DNA of 64,000 bases from positions 48,419,958 to 48,483,957 of the forward strand of contig JAKTNV010000010.1 of NCBI GenBank assembly GCA_022747635.1. Direction: 5' to 3'. The stretch is from Hetaerina americana. Taxonomy: Eukaryota; Arthropoda; Insecta; Odonata; Calopterygidae. The translations under genes and the position numbers were made by a program. The notes beneath the pieces are model-generated. The model saw nothing but the letters and a program-made list of their open reading frames with translations. It did not search any database and was not told the DNA's origin. Positions 46,379-58,100 of the stretch are shown piece after piece (position 1 is the first letter of the stretch; each line of letters starts with the position of its first letter).

Positions 46379-46522
46379 ATGAAGTTTTCTCGGGTCTTCC
46401 ACCGAGTCAGGGGATCCATATTGGCCGGCGTCCTCTACCCTGAGGACGATGTACAAGCCGGGCATCGAAACGCCAGCCCATATGGATCCCCTGACTCGGT
46501 GGAAGACCCGAGAAAACTTCAT
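46379..46522. mobile_element. Long palindrome, possible Penelope-like terminal structure
   Basis: The left arm 46379-46430 and the right arm 46471-46522 are complementary over 52 nt with only a few mismatches (atgaagttttctcgggtctt on the left, aagacccgagaaaacttcat on the right). The 40-nt loop holds CTGAGGA (46440-46446), a GATG/CATC stem, and GAAAC (46467-46471). This order resembles the hammerhead ribozyme core CUGANGA...GAAA that is described in Penelope-like elements, but one extra C lies next to the stem. Element type is inferred. Confidence 0.65.
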
Positions 46523-48189
46523 TAAAAAAATTACTTTTATTCCTACTCCTAGCTAAGCCGGCAGATAAATATGTTTTCAATCATTTTCCTTGTTGTCTAT
46601 CCAAGGATCTTGACTCCCGCTTTGGATTTTTAATATAAGGAATAGTTAAGTCTTAATTGGCTGATTGTCATTTTTCGATAGGGCTACAACCGATATTTAG
46701 CACCTAAATACTTAATTTTAACTCTATACGAGAGTTGGAAATATATTACTGTTCGAAAGGTTAATCTCAAGGGCTAATTAACCTTGATCACGCCCGCAGT
46801 CAGAGAGAATCCTCTTTTCTGAAGAATTACTCTATTTTATCTTGATATAATACACAAGGATTATGAGGTTATTAAAAATTATGGCAACAAAGAATGCATT
46901 ATGTTACTTTCAACTAATGGCGCTCACTGCTACGAAAGTAATAAACTTAAAGCTATTTGAGTTTTCAACGATTTTCATTTGTCATCCGCCAACACTGCAG
47001 TGTAAACTTTAGGTCAGAAGAAAAATAAATGAAAAATATAGAATTGTATTTCAAATGATTAAAAAATATAAGCAATACTGCGTTAGTTACAAGGTTAAAG
47101 TGATAGGAAGCTGACTTATAGGCCTAACTTCACTATTTGGAAATAGCTTAAAAAGTGAATAGATTTTAAGCCCATCGATTAAGAATTAATATGTAAAGTT
47201 TAAAAAAAGTTTGATGCCTCATTCTAAGGTAACATCAGGTGATCAAAATATTGATTTAATACGGCTCAATATTCGGATAGAACTGATTAGTGTTAGATGG
47301 ACGAATGCTGGTTCGTCTTAAGAATGTCAATTTTTGGTTTGTCCCTGAGTGGGGAAGTCCTAAATCATTAAAAAATCGATAGACGAGCCAGGAAATTGCA
47401 TCATTTAAAGTAAAAAAATATACGGAAGCATATCGAATAGGATTGCACCTCATTGCTTCATTGATCTTCACATTGCTTTATATCTGGGTTTTTTTCTTGC
47501 ATTTTTCCCAAAGCAAGGCAGTAGGCATTAGATTGTTAAGTCGGGTGCACCGTTCTTGATGAATCATACCGGCTGTTTACTCATACGACGTCTTTCAAGG
47601 AAACTCCATATTTTCCCAGCGATGACTTATCATCAGGTTTAAACCTTTATACAAGCCATTATTTGTTGTTTACAAGCGCCATTTTGAAAATAAATTAATT
47701 CGTTAGATTCGACAGATACGCTCATCTTGATTTCACCACAGAAGCAACGAGGGCCATCTTCCTTGAGCAAGACCTTATTTTTTCCAAATTCATTCCAGCT
47801 CTCTAAATTTAAATTCAGATTGATGAAAACGTCAAGATTTCAAGTTGATGGTGAATTCATAATGGCGTTTTAGTTCTATATACTCCATGTTTAGGTAATA
47901 TGTATACTCTAAATAACTGGCTTTTTTCATGAAAAATATTTTATAATTAATAACAAGGTGATTTAATTCGCATTTTCTAGAATTTATTTCAATTCATTGC
48001 ATATTTGACAGCTTAATCTTTACTTTTAGTCCTTTAGTTTATCATGCTCCTTTGCAGCATTTACAACAATTGACGTAAATGTTACTTTTGATTCATAGTA
48101 ACAATAATTCACGTCACTTATTTGCGGTTATCGTGTAATTTGTCCATATACGTATTTTACCGATAGAAGGTAGGTTTTAGAAGACTTCG
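46523..48189. other. AT-rich non-coding DNA, nothing recognised
   Basis: Short ORFs (47256-47471) without domains. No repeat was recognised. Confidence 0.4.
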
Positions 48190-48450
48190 CAACTGTTACG
48201 CAACTCCAAGAACTCCCATCCTAAAGAACCGTATGCCCTTCAATAATTCCTTCTCAACATCATCATACCCTATGACCCCAGTCAAGCTATCCAACTGCCT
48301 ATTATTTTTCTTCCTTCATTCTTGCCTAGCATCCTCCCTTAAATTACAGTCTTCAGTAATACATTACCTCTCTCAACACCCCCTTTTCCTATTTATTTGG
48401 TTTGTCCGCTAGCAACTGCCTATCTTTTTACACCGTACATGAAACTTCTT
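48190..48450 (-). mobile_element. Ancient relic of the RTE-like LINE 3' region
   Basis: Pieces resemble the minus-strand copy L2: ttcattcttgcctagcatcc then ttacagtcttcagtaataca and caacacccccttttcct line up with cctcttttgcccaacattct, atcacagtcttcaacatccc and caacacccccttcatcc at 5651-5730. It is strongly diverged and no frame is left. Confidence 0.55.
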
Positions 48451-49050
48451 CGCTTAGCTTCATCTCTAGCCCACCTTTTTTCTGTTTACTGTTGGATAGC
48501 TACGTGTTACACACACTCGGAATACACACACCCGTCAATCGGGTGGCTGATAATCCACAACGTGGTTTAAACATAGAAGGTAATGTATCAGTTCTTGTTG
48601 TTTATGAAAAAGTACAAGAGTTTCAACTAAGGAAAACGCTATATTGAGGTAATCAAACGATACGGCATGGAACGATTAAAATTGCCCAAGGTGTGAATTA
48701 TAACTAGCATTGCTAGTAATAAATCAAATGAATAAATCAGATGTAAAATAAAAGTTATTCGCTTAATATGACACACATAAATTACCTTTAAATATAAATT
48801 TGCAAAGAAATCTATGCCTATCATGCCTATCACCTACATGGGTTGTCTTGAATAAAATGCTACAAAGGGGGAAATGTTTGCACAGGGTTGGTTAAACATT
48901 ATTCAGTTAAATTTGAAGGTTCATTTTCTCAATCCTAACACCAACTCAAACTGACTCTTCTCTGTATGAGTAAAATCAACGTTCCCAAACTAAAAAAAGG
49001 ACATTACTAATACATCTTGTATTCGATTCTCTTTTTCGTTGACATATATA
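48451..49050. other. AT-rich non-coding DNA
   Basis: No gene or element recognised. It ends in the short TA run in which the next mariner element is inserted. Confidence 0.4.
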
Positions 49051-49052
49051 TA

Positions 49053-50198
49053 CAAGGTGAAGCAGAATGGATTCCCTAGTTTCAAACAATCACTAAAGAG
49101 CGCGTAGTTAAGTTAGCGGAGTAAGAGTAGTAACGTTAGCTGTGAGAAATAACGTTTTTTTAGTAGTTACCATGGAATGGTCTGGTAAGAATCGAGGCTT
49201 TGTCGTGGAAACGTTCTTTAAGAACAATCTAGTGAGGCGGCGACGCAGAGGGTCTTGCGAAAAAGCACATTTTCACCTCTCCGGCTCAGTAAATAAGCAG
49301 CATTTTCGTTACTGGGTGACTGATAGCTCTCGTGGGTATCATCAAAGACCCTTCATAGCCCAAAAGTGACATTTTGGTGCGCTGTGTCCTAAATATGCAT
49401 TATTGGCCCTTCCTTTTTTTAAATCCCGAGGTTCAACTGTTACTGTAACCCCTGCGCGCTATTGTGAGAACTAATTAATGAAAAAGAAAAACTTTGTTCC
49501 AATCCACCACTTTATTTCAGGTACGACTAGTTTCGACGCTACGGCGTCAAACTAGTCGTACCTGAAATAAAGTGGTGGATTGGAACAAAGTTTTTCTTTT
49601 TCATTTATTAAAATGAACTTCCACAAAGTTGAGGCTGAAACTATTGAGATTGTGAGAACTTTTTCCCCCCCCCAAAATGGAAGAGAATGGTGAGGAATAT
49701 GACATAGAAGCCTTTTGGTCTCAACAGGATGGTGCCACCGCCCATACCAGGGTGGTTCATACCGCCCGTCGTCCACGCCAAATCCTGCAAGAACAATTTT
49801 CAGGCCGCCTGATCTCCAAACAATGGGATGTTCCATGGCCCTCTCGCTCCCCGGATTTGAGCCCATGTGATGTTTTCTTTGAGAATATCTGAAAGCTGAG
49901 GTTTACCAAGTTCGACCAAGGACCTTGGAAGCTCTTATGGAGGTATTTACAGATGTCATTGCTGGAATAACGCAGGATATGCCGAGAAGAGTTTTCTAAA
50001 ACCTTTTTTGAACGACTCAAATGTGCATCACTCAACAAGGTGAGTCGACCATCACCTGGATGAAAGAATTTTCAAAAACTAATGAAATGGCATTAAATAA
50101 AGTTTTCCGAAATGAAAACCTCTTTTAATTATCTTATTTCGCTTTTCTAAAATTCACCCGTCAAGTTAGAGAGTCCATTCTACAGGTATCTCACCCTG
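49053..50198 (+). mobile_element. Mariner-type transposon, deleted and interrupted
   Basis: The ends read caaggtgaagcagaatggat and, complemented, cagggtgagatacctgtaga then atggactctcta, so the terminal repeats are related. TA dinucleotides flank both ends (49051-49052 and 50199-50200), the target duplication of Tc1/mariner elements. The transposase starts at ATG 49172 (MEWSGKNRGFVVETFFKNN), then jumps within a few codons to KAHFHLSGSVNKQHFRYWV, so roughly a hundred residues including the first catalytic Asp are missing. Later WSQQDGATAHT (second catalytic region), SRSPDLSPCD and a C-terminal part are seen. A hairpin insertion (49473-49648) splits the gene. Not active. Confidence 0.85.
49461..49660. 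mobile_element. Hairpin insertion with 12-bp target duplication
   Basis: attgtgagaact occurs at 49461-49472 and 49649-49660, flanking a 176-bp insert inside the mariner element. The insert holds arms 49477-49539 and 49544-49605 that are complementary over 62 nt, with a single unpaired C and a four-base loop (tacg). The arms contain gtcgtacctgaaataaag and ggattggaacaaag; the right arm is followed by ttattaaaatgaacttcc. The target duplication points to a retroelement-type or foldback insertion. The gcgtc(g)aaac word next to the centre is reminiscent of Penelope-like termini (inference). Confidence 0.75.
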
Positions 50199-50200
50199 TA

Positions 50201-50326
50201 TGGGAGGCCTTCTTCAAAGCAGTTTACCCTGAAGAGGGCCTCAGAGAACCCCGAAAGCTTAAACTTTCTCGACTGTATCATTTTACATGTTCTTTATTTT
50301 TATTATTGTGCTTCATTGTGCCGTCC

Positions 50327-50330
<4 letters not shown>
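50201..50330 (+). mobile_element. Possible Penelope-like element 3' fragment
   Basis: Contains CCTGAAGAGGGCCTCAGAGA then ACCCCGAAAGCTTAAAC, the CTGAAGA ... GAAAG order common near the ends of Penelope-like elements, and then an A/T-rich tail running into (TA)n. It is separate from the mariner ending at 50198. Identification is by motif pattern only. Confidence 0.4.

Positions 50331-50395
<65 letters not shown>
50331..50395. repeat. (TA)n microsatellite, about 65 bp
   Basis: An uninterrupted TA tract. Confidence 0.97.
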
Positions 50396-50398
<3 letters not shown>

Positions 50399-50539
50399 CT
50401 TGGATATGAATAAAAATGGTTGCTCTCAAAGTATATGCCAATCCATACATTCGTACACGACCCGGCTGTTTTGTGAATATCGTGCTTTAAGCCTGTCGCA
50501 GCTCTGTTATACCATTTCGAGGGCTTTTTATAAGAGCTT

Positions 50540-52085
50540 ATTAGTCCAGGCATACTCGACGATGAGATAGAAAGGGCATTAAGGGAGATGAAACTAAATA
50601 AGGCCGTGGGGGTGGATAACATTCTTGCGGAACTACTGAAATGTTTAGGCTAATGCGGGAGGAAGAAGCTATACAGGTATGGGCTGATTCGTAGTATCTA
50701 TGAGAAAGGAATCTGGCCGGAAGACATTTTGAGATCAGCTTTAGTTCCTATTCCGAAAAAGTTAAAGGCTACATCATGTGAGAACTACAGGACAATAAGT
50801 TTGATATCCTACGCAGCTTAAATTGTCCTCGAAATCATCAACAAAAGGATAGAGAGTAGGGCAAATGATTACTTAGGGGATGACCAGTTTGAATTTAGGA
50901 AGGGGATAGGTACGCGTGATGCCATTTCAGTAATAACATTATTAATCCAGCGGAATATAGAATACAACCAGGAGGTACTTGCCTGTTTCGTAGATTTCGA
51001 AAAAGCGTTTGATAAAGTGAATTGGGTATAACTAATGATTATATTGCAGAAAATAGGAATAGGTTGGAGGGACAGGAGGCTTATCCGTAACCTGTGCATG
51101 TCTCAGACTGCTCAGGTGCGGGTGGGAAACGGGGAGTCCGGATGGGCAGTGTTAGGAAGAGGTGTAAGGCAGGGTTGCCCCTTATCACTGTTGCTGTTCA
51201 ACCATGAATGTGGAGGAAATGATTAAAGAGGCATTGGAAGAACTGGAGGTAGGAATGAAAGTCGTGGCGGAATTTGTAAAATCAGTTAGGTTCGCTGATG
51301 ACCAAGCTTTAGTTTTTCAGCCAGGCAAAGGGTAGCAAGCATTGCTGGATGAATTAGAAACTCAGTGCGACAGGTATGTGATGAGAACCAATATTAATAA
51401 AACAAAGGTTATGCAATATTCCAGAAAGAAAAAGGCTAAGCTTAACATTAAAATAGGAGGGCAAAAACTAGAGCAGGTAGAACAGTTTACGTATCTCGGT
51501 AGTGTTTTGGACCAACACGGTCAAAGTAGTAGGGACGTAAGGAGAAGAATTGCGCTAGGCAAAGAGGCTTTCACAAGGAGGAGGGAGTTGATGACAGGGG
51601 CGTTGAGTAAGGATATTAAGAAAAGACTCGTAAAAACTTTGATATGGAGCGTAGCTATGGGAACGTGGTCATTGTAGCAGGAGGATAGACGTAGACTGGA
51701 GGCTTTTGAAATGTTGGTGTGGAGAAGAATGGAGAAGGTGAAATGGACCGAGAAGAAAACAAATGAGGAAGTACTTGGTATGGTGGGCGAAGAGAGGGGT
51801 CTGTTGGGAGAAATCCAATGGAGGCAGGAAAAGTGGATGAAGAGCGTATTGATCAGTAGTGGGATGTTGAAGACGGTAATTGAGGGGAGAATGTTAGGCA
51901 AACGAGGAAAGGGAAGGAAGAGGATAGAGATTTTGGATGGGATGAAGGGAGGAAGAAAGTACTTAGAGATGAAGAGGGACCTGATGTTGAGAAGGTTGCT
52001 GGATGTGTTTTGTTAGGAGTTTCAAAATATTTATTTGGTAATTGTGTCCATCCAAAAACTACCTTAACTGGTAGATTACCTATTT
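50540..52085 (+). mobile_element. LINE copy L5, RTE-like, 5'-truncated
   Basis: It begins within the reverse transcriptase ORF (frame PGILDN-EIERALREMKLNKAV near 50545) and runs to the family 3' end, gtgtccatccaaaaactacc then ttaactggtagattacct at about 52083. Frames hold IPKK, NQF-like EFRKGIGTRDAI, CFVDFEKAFDKVNW, GVRQGCPLS, FADDQAL (near 51295) and the C-terminal ETW-region, which has lost a few codons and gained a stop near 51677. CpGs are largely kept, as in L1 and L2. No upstream endonuclease. Confidence 0.9.
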
Positions 52086-52811
52086 AGTAATAATTATACT
52101 GCCTAGCTGAGGACGTAAATCTTATATGCCGTTGTAATCCCCTAATTTTTCAAATAAATCAAGTAAGTGGCGATTGTATTATTGCCAGTATATGCATTGA
52201 CGAGATTATGAGCGTATATGGAAATTAAGCCAGCCCGGAGGTGATAATCCAAGGCTTTAAACTCAAACAAAAGGCATTCCACGTATAATATTTTGAGGAA
52301 GTGCTAGCACAAATTTAATTTTCCAAGCTATTGCTTTACTGAAAGAAAATCTTGTGGTCCGTAAGAATTGCTAGACAGTGAAAAGGTGAGCTGTTGCTCG
52401 AATTGACGACCCTCCACCTCATTTTCGGAATCTACTTTTGCCAAAGACAGTTGTGCCAGTTAAATTTCCTACGAATATCCAGCATTGGTTTTTATTTAAT
52501 ATTTTCGGGAATTTTCTCAGCGTTAGTCTTACTGTGTGACCTAAATTTAATTGAAGAGCAAACTGTTGTTACTTTTCTTGCAGGGAGCACTGAACTCACT
52601 GAATAAAATTTTATTGTCAACGCAACTGGACGAAGAGTTATTAAATTTTATTTCCGTCAGATTGGACTCTCCAATTTGTTTGCTCTAATTTTAGCAGCTT
52701 ATTCATGTTTACAGATCTTAAAATTCCTTAACTAGATGTATTACGGCGCAGCGTGTAAAGATAACACGTTCGTGGTATGGGAGGTATTTCCTGTGTTACC
52801 TTTTAATTCCC
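52086..52811. other. AT-rich non-coding DNA
   Basis: The ORF 52394-52606 (70 residues) has hydrophobic stretches but no domain and no splice context; it is not called. Nothing else recognised. Confidence 0.4.
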
Positions 52812-53172
52812 GCACACATAAACCATAAAAATCATAAACACAGTAATCAACCCGAAGGTCGGTTTGGTAGGTGATGGTAGAGTTCACTCAGTATTAACCC
52901 CAACAGCAAGAAGGGACCATTTGGTCTCAATTTCGCCCAAATAAAGACCTCTATCTATCTATCTATCTAACAGCTTGTGAATTTCATACATAAGGGAAGG
53001 GGGGGAAGTACCTTTTCCCTGTGCCGGTTACGGTTTCCTAGGAAGACCTGGTACCCGAAAAATTACAAGGCTTGGGTGGAGCTGCAGGTGTCCAAGAAAG
53101 CTTATCCGGGAATCGAGCCCCAACCCTAAGGTCAGTAGTCAAACGCTCTACCCCTGGACTATTGTGACCCAC
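52812..53172 (-). mobile_element. tRNA-derived SINE, family 1, with nested insertion
   Basis: Minus-strand copy with the 3' end aatcaacccgaaggtcggtt, then agttcactcagtattaac, after the insert ttgtgaatttcatacataag, then cggttacggtttcctagga, ggtggagctgcaggtgtcc and a head of cccctggactattgtgaccc. A 61-bp insert with a target duplication breaks it at 52908-52968. Confidence 0.85.
52902..52974. mobile_element. 61-bp insertion with (TATC)n tail and 6-bp duplication
   Basis: aacagc occurs at 52902-52907 and 52969-52974, flanking aagaagggaccatttggtct then caatttcgcccaaataaag and (CTAT)n. The ggaccatttggtctc part can form a short hairpin. The pattern is that of a tiny 5'-truncated non-LTR insertion with a microsatellite tail. 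The parent family was not recognised. Confidence 0.7.
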
Positions 53173-54984
53173 TCATCAGAAAAGATTGATCGATAAATAC
53201 CTCACAGCTTTGGTGAAGCGGGTCTAAAGTCAACAAAAATCAAACCCTGGTTCCATGGTCAGTTTCAGAATGCTCTATCATTGTCTTCTTCAATAGAAAG
53301 GTTAAAAGGAGTTTCAAGTCCTGAGCTCGTCAGATTATTTTTACGAACAATTGTGGAATAAGCTTTACGATAATTGACGGGAATCATAAATTCAGCAAAA
53401 AAATTAGCCGGAGATTTTCTCTTTGAAGGTTTATCGACAAAAAAACGAATATATTGGTGATAACTGTTTCACTTTGGAAAATCGGAAATTCTATTCCTTA
53501 TTCTTGGAAAATATTGATATCGCATCATCCACTTCCCGAACCACATTCCCACCTACCTCCCCCCTATAGATAGCATAAATCAACTATCTTGCCCACATCT
53601 TGGATACCTTTTTCGACCCTCCTTCACCCTAATAAACGCAATTCCAAACCATGCAGTTAATTTAATAACTGTCTATGCCCCCGTCGAATAAACAGCCTCA
53701 ATCCTATAGCTTCCTCGCTGAAATTTTCCCTTGTTTCTTAGTAACCACATTTCCTCGAAGAGTTAGATGGATCTTGCGGTAGTTAACTGCATCATCAAGC
53801 ATGTTTGACTGAAAGTTCCTCTTGTGTGACATAGAAAAAATTATTTTTATCCAGCCGGTTCATCAGCATCTATTAGAGGGTGCCGATAAGTGAACAAATT
53901 TCAAATTCAAATAGCTGCAACGAGTGGAAATGATCAACAAATAGACCCCCAATGGTAAAATAATTATCAGTGCTCTTGCAATTAACAAGTTTTCAATCAC
54001 CATAGGGTCCTTTTTGATACATTCCAACGATAGAAATCAATATTCAAAGTTTACAGGTGTACAACCTACAACGAGATTGAACATTTAACAGATTTTATTA
54101 AGAAGCAAATCAAAGAAGAACGGCGTTGTTCACCACTTGTATGCACCCACCTACAACTATTTTTATGCAGCAATAACCAATGTATATTATATCATATGCC
54201 AAACAGTCGTCATTTTAGATGAATACTTGTATGGTAAAAAGTACTAGCATTTACCTTTCAAAGCCTAGTATACCTTTCAAGGGTATTTGAAACATATGCA
54301 TTCTGTTCAACAGTACAATAATTCATGAATGACGTGGGTGGCACGTTTCCAGTAGGAAAATCCAGCAGCGTCTAAGCTTGATACACCTACTAGATGAATT
54401 GTTGTTGACAAATAGTTGTGAACGATGAATTCCTTATCGTGACTCTTCGGCTAGATATCGACGATATGCCCTAGTATTTCGCTCACCTCCAAATGATATT
54501 TAGAAGATAAATTTTTATGCATATTGTGCTTCATTAATACAGAAACTTGTGTCTCCTTGAGTACTTATATTTATTTGTATTGATCTCCAAGGAAATGACA
54601 AAATATTATTAAAAACATCATCTATCATTAAAAATCTAAACTTTTTAGAGCACAAGTATTAATGGTTTTTAGTCATATTTTTGTTCAAAAATATCATTTT
54701 AATAAAAGTTTTTAGTTTCCTGTTGCATTTTTAATAGGCATCGAGGTAATATGAGGGGTCGTTTATTAACTTCATGTCTAAGTAGGTGATGTTTCCGTTT
54801 TCTTTTTACTATAATATAAAATCAATTTTATGATCTAACAAACTGATATCCGGAAAATCCTATTTCATCACTCCATTGGGAATTCCTATTGATTTTTGCA
54901 TGACATTTTTGAGAAAAATGTATCAATTTGAAAACTGAAATCACTTTTCTTGCACCAAAGGGCCAACCGGGCCCAAGGTCCACC
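53173..54984. other. AT-rich non-coding DNA, possible old relics
   Basis: A C-rich patch at 53530-53780 (cattcccacctacctccccc, accctccttcacccta) might be another diverged minus-strand LINE relic, but no firm word match was found. The rest has no recognised feature. Confidence 0.35.
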
Positions 54985-55135
54985 AGCGGGGAGGTTGATT
55001 TTCGATAGGCGAGGGTTGAGATCACCTTGTACCGGGCCCGCCGACGCGTGAAATCACCCATTCATGGTTGGGGGGTCAGCTCCTTTCTCCGTGCCGTCCA
55101 GATCTCCCAGATAAATTCCCAGTCAAATCTAGAAC
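54985..55135 (-). mobile_element. Family 1 SINE relic (partial)
   Basis: gataggcgagggttgagatc, then tgaaatcacccattcatggt, then gggggtcagctcctttctcc and gtgccgt follow the order of the SINE body on the minus strand (ggtgatggtagagttcac, gtgaaattcacacatcaggg, ggccagttcctta, gtgccggttatgg). The tRNA head is missing. Moderate evidence. Confidence 0.5.
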
Positions 55136-58100
55136 CAAGGAAATAACAGCTTGGAGTTTTAATTATGGTTTCCAGATGCACACGCATGTATATGAACCCA
55201 AATGGAATCCGAGCGACGAAATTTGGAGACGTGGGTTTTTAAAAATAGATTTAGTGGTGTGAATAACTATTAATATGGTTGAATGTGATGAACAATTGTG
55301 AGAGAGATATTATTCTGCATTAATTAGGCTGCGACAAGGACTCATCGCCATTTGAGCAAGGAGACGAATGATACAATAAAAAAGGTTCATTCCTCAAAAA
55401 TCTTTTACGATAAGAAAATAACTCTTATGGGATTATTAAAAAAAGCTAGGACGAGAATCCTTAATGTTTCAAAGAAAGAATTCCAGATCAGCAGGTACTT
55501 TGACTAGGTATTTGGTCATTTTAGCTTGGCATTATAGACTCGAATTTTCACTGCTAACACTATGCCTATAATTGAGATATTAGTGCCCTATCAGTATAGT
55601 AAAACGCCTGGGTGACATAAAAATATCAGAAGATTGCGCTTATTTATTTAAATAGTAGTTTTCCCTCATTTAGTCCCAACAGTCCAGATGATGCTACAAT
55701 GTAGCGAAGCTATTTGGCGGCGTAAACTCTATCCTGTGAAAACGCAAATTTATTTCTATTCTTCCTTATGTATTAAACACCTCACTTGGCAGGCCGCGCC
55801 GTGTTCACTTCTGAAAATAAATCAGTAATCGTTAAATCTAGCGTGCTGACACTTTTGACATGTGCACTTCTTTGGGAATAATTTTCCATTCACTGCTGCA
55901 ACTAAGATCAGTCTAATTCATGGTCAATTTGATGAAAGTCTAATAGGATGAAATCCTCCACGTCTGTAAGAAATGTGTGGCCAAATTGCGGTTATTTCTT
56001 AGTAATAATTAATTAAAAACGATACCCCCATGCATACGTTTAATGAATTAGCAGTGAAATCCTTGACCAATCAATGCCGATATTTCGCCATCGACCAGCC
56101 GGAATTCATTAACTGCCATAATTTCATGGAGAAATAAAATTACGCGTACAAACATTTGTTTTTACGTACGTGACTTCGAAGTGGGTCCTATTCTGGGTAG
56201 GCGCAGCCAGTAAATCCTCATTTATGGTAATTTCAGGAATGACCTCCATTTGACTACATTTCGACACACTAATCAATTCTTTCACGATTATTTTGCCTCC
56301 ATCCCATTCGTACATGATCATATCTATTCCTGAGACTCCTAATGGTCTTCATCTTGAGTCTCATCAACTATATTCACCCATTAACTTTCTCAATCTATCT
56401 TTCCTCTCCAAACCTAATCGTTTCCAACTTATCTCTCTTTCATTTGCTCGGTAGAGTGATTCTAATAATGGTTCAATCCAATTTTTCTGTGCGAATTAAT
56501 GAAAATCATAGGTTTGCGCTGCGAGCTTACATATTCGTCTAGGAATCGGTGGATCCATCTCCTGAAAAGTTTTTTTGATTTCTTTGTCGAGAAATAGTTT
56601 GAAATTGGTATCCACAACCATTCTTCCCCAGTCTTAAGGAATTGTTTCACGGCCTACTCCCACTCCCCAGTTATGGACAATGGACATAACTGACATTTCC
56701 GAATAACTCTAGAATGACTAGACAAATAATGCTGGTGAAATGATTATGAAAAGAATTTCTCTATCGATATCTTCGAAATAATGCTAAAAAATTCGACACT
56801 GATCATCACAGTCGAAAGTATGTTCACCATTCAAGGGCGCACGGGAGCCAACGATGAGCGAAACCTTGAATGAGCATCACGATCAATTCTGAGGTGTGGA
56901 AGACTGCCAACATTGGGCGTGAGTGGATGGATTCCAGTCGTGAAATCAACAGTAAAACATATCAAAGGCAGGATTCAAAAACACTACCCTATAAACGGTG
57001 TCTCCACCCTGGAGATACGCCTTGTGAATGGCGAGATGTATCGCTATACATATGATTTATTAAGGTAATTATTCCCTCCCTCCTTTTTATGTTCGACGTG
57101 CGGTAATTCTTGAGTTCATAGTAGCTTCTATGGTTTAATTGCCTCCATGTACTTTCTCGCGCTTTGCCCATCAAGGATTTTTTCTTCAAATGTGTACAGG
57201 GCAGAATTAATGTCACACTTTTACGTCCTGCTTGACTTTATAGGAAGTTGTTCAAAATTTTTAAATCAAAATTCACCTAAATCTCTATTCATTACACATA
57301 ATAATTTATGTGAAATATTATAGTTATTTAAATCGTTAGAACACTATTTATCATGCTCCTGAAAACAAAGGGACAGTAAACTTCGCTGTTGAAACACATG
57401 CCAGACATTTACAGTAATAAAAAGCAATCGCCTAGCCAGAAATTGAGCCCGCATTTCTCGTTATCACCGTGAGTCTTTTAGCATGGAAATCGAGCATTAA
57501 ATTGACTTTCTTTGTTTTTCAGAACAATTTTTTGAGCATTTAAAAATATCCTAAAAATTCCACAGTCTGAACTTTAAGATTAAAAAAATGCAGGATTATA
57601 TGTATAAACCCGCCGCTTCAAAATGCAGAAAACCTTTCATTGGAACATGACGTAATTCAATGAATCAATTTATTTACAAAAATCATTATTCCGGGGCAGG
57701 ACTACCATATCGGGCACTTTGATCAATAAGGCACTCGTGAGCGGTTGCCAGCCACAACAAAAGTAAGTCTTGTTAGAATTTTCAATGATCACTCGGCTCC
57801 GCACCGTCTCTCCATGAACTTGGAAGTTTTTTTCTAGTATTTTTTTTTAGTTCTACGATTAGCTTTTACAGTTTCTACACGGACGGCAATCTCTCCTTTA
57901 TGCTAAGACCTTCAATAATCCCGGCTTTATTAAAGGGCAGGAGAGGTAAATAATTGCATAGAATTTTCACCGTTGCCGTAATAAAAGTGTCTTTTATAAT
58001 CTCATGGACTAACTCAGCGTGAGATTAATAATCTCCCATAAATCTGACTCCGTTATATCCGCGTCACTACCAGTACGTATGGATATCGCATTCCGTGAAA

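Noticed and set aside
46440..46471. Functional hammerhead ribozyme
   Set aside because: The core words are present, but an extra base lies beside stem II and no clear stem III and cleavage triplet were found.
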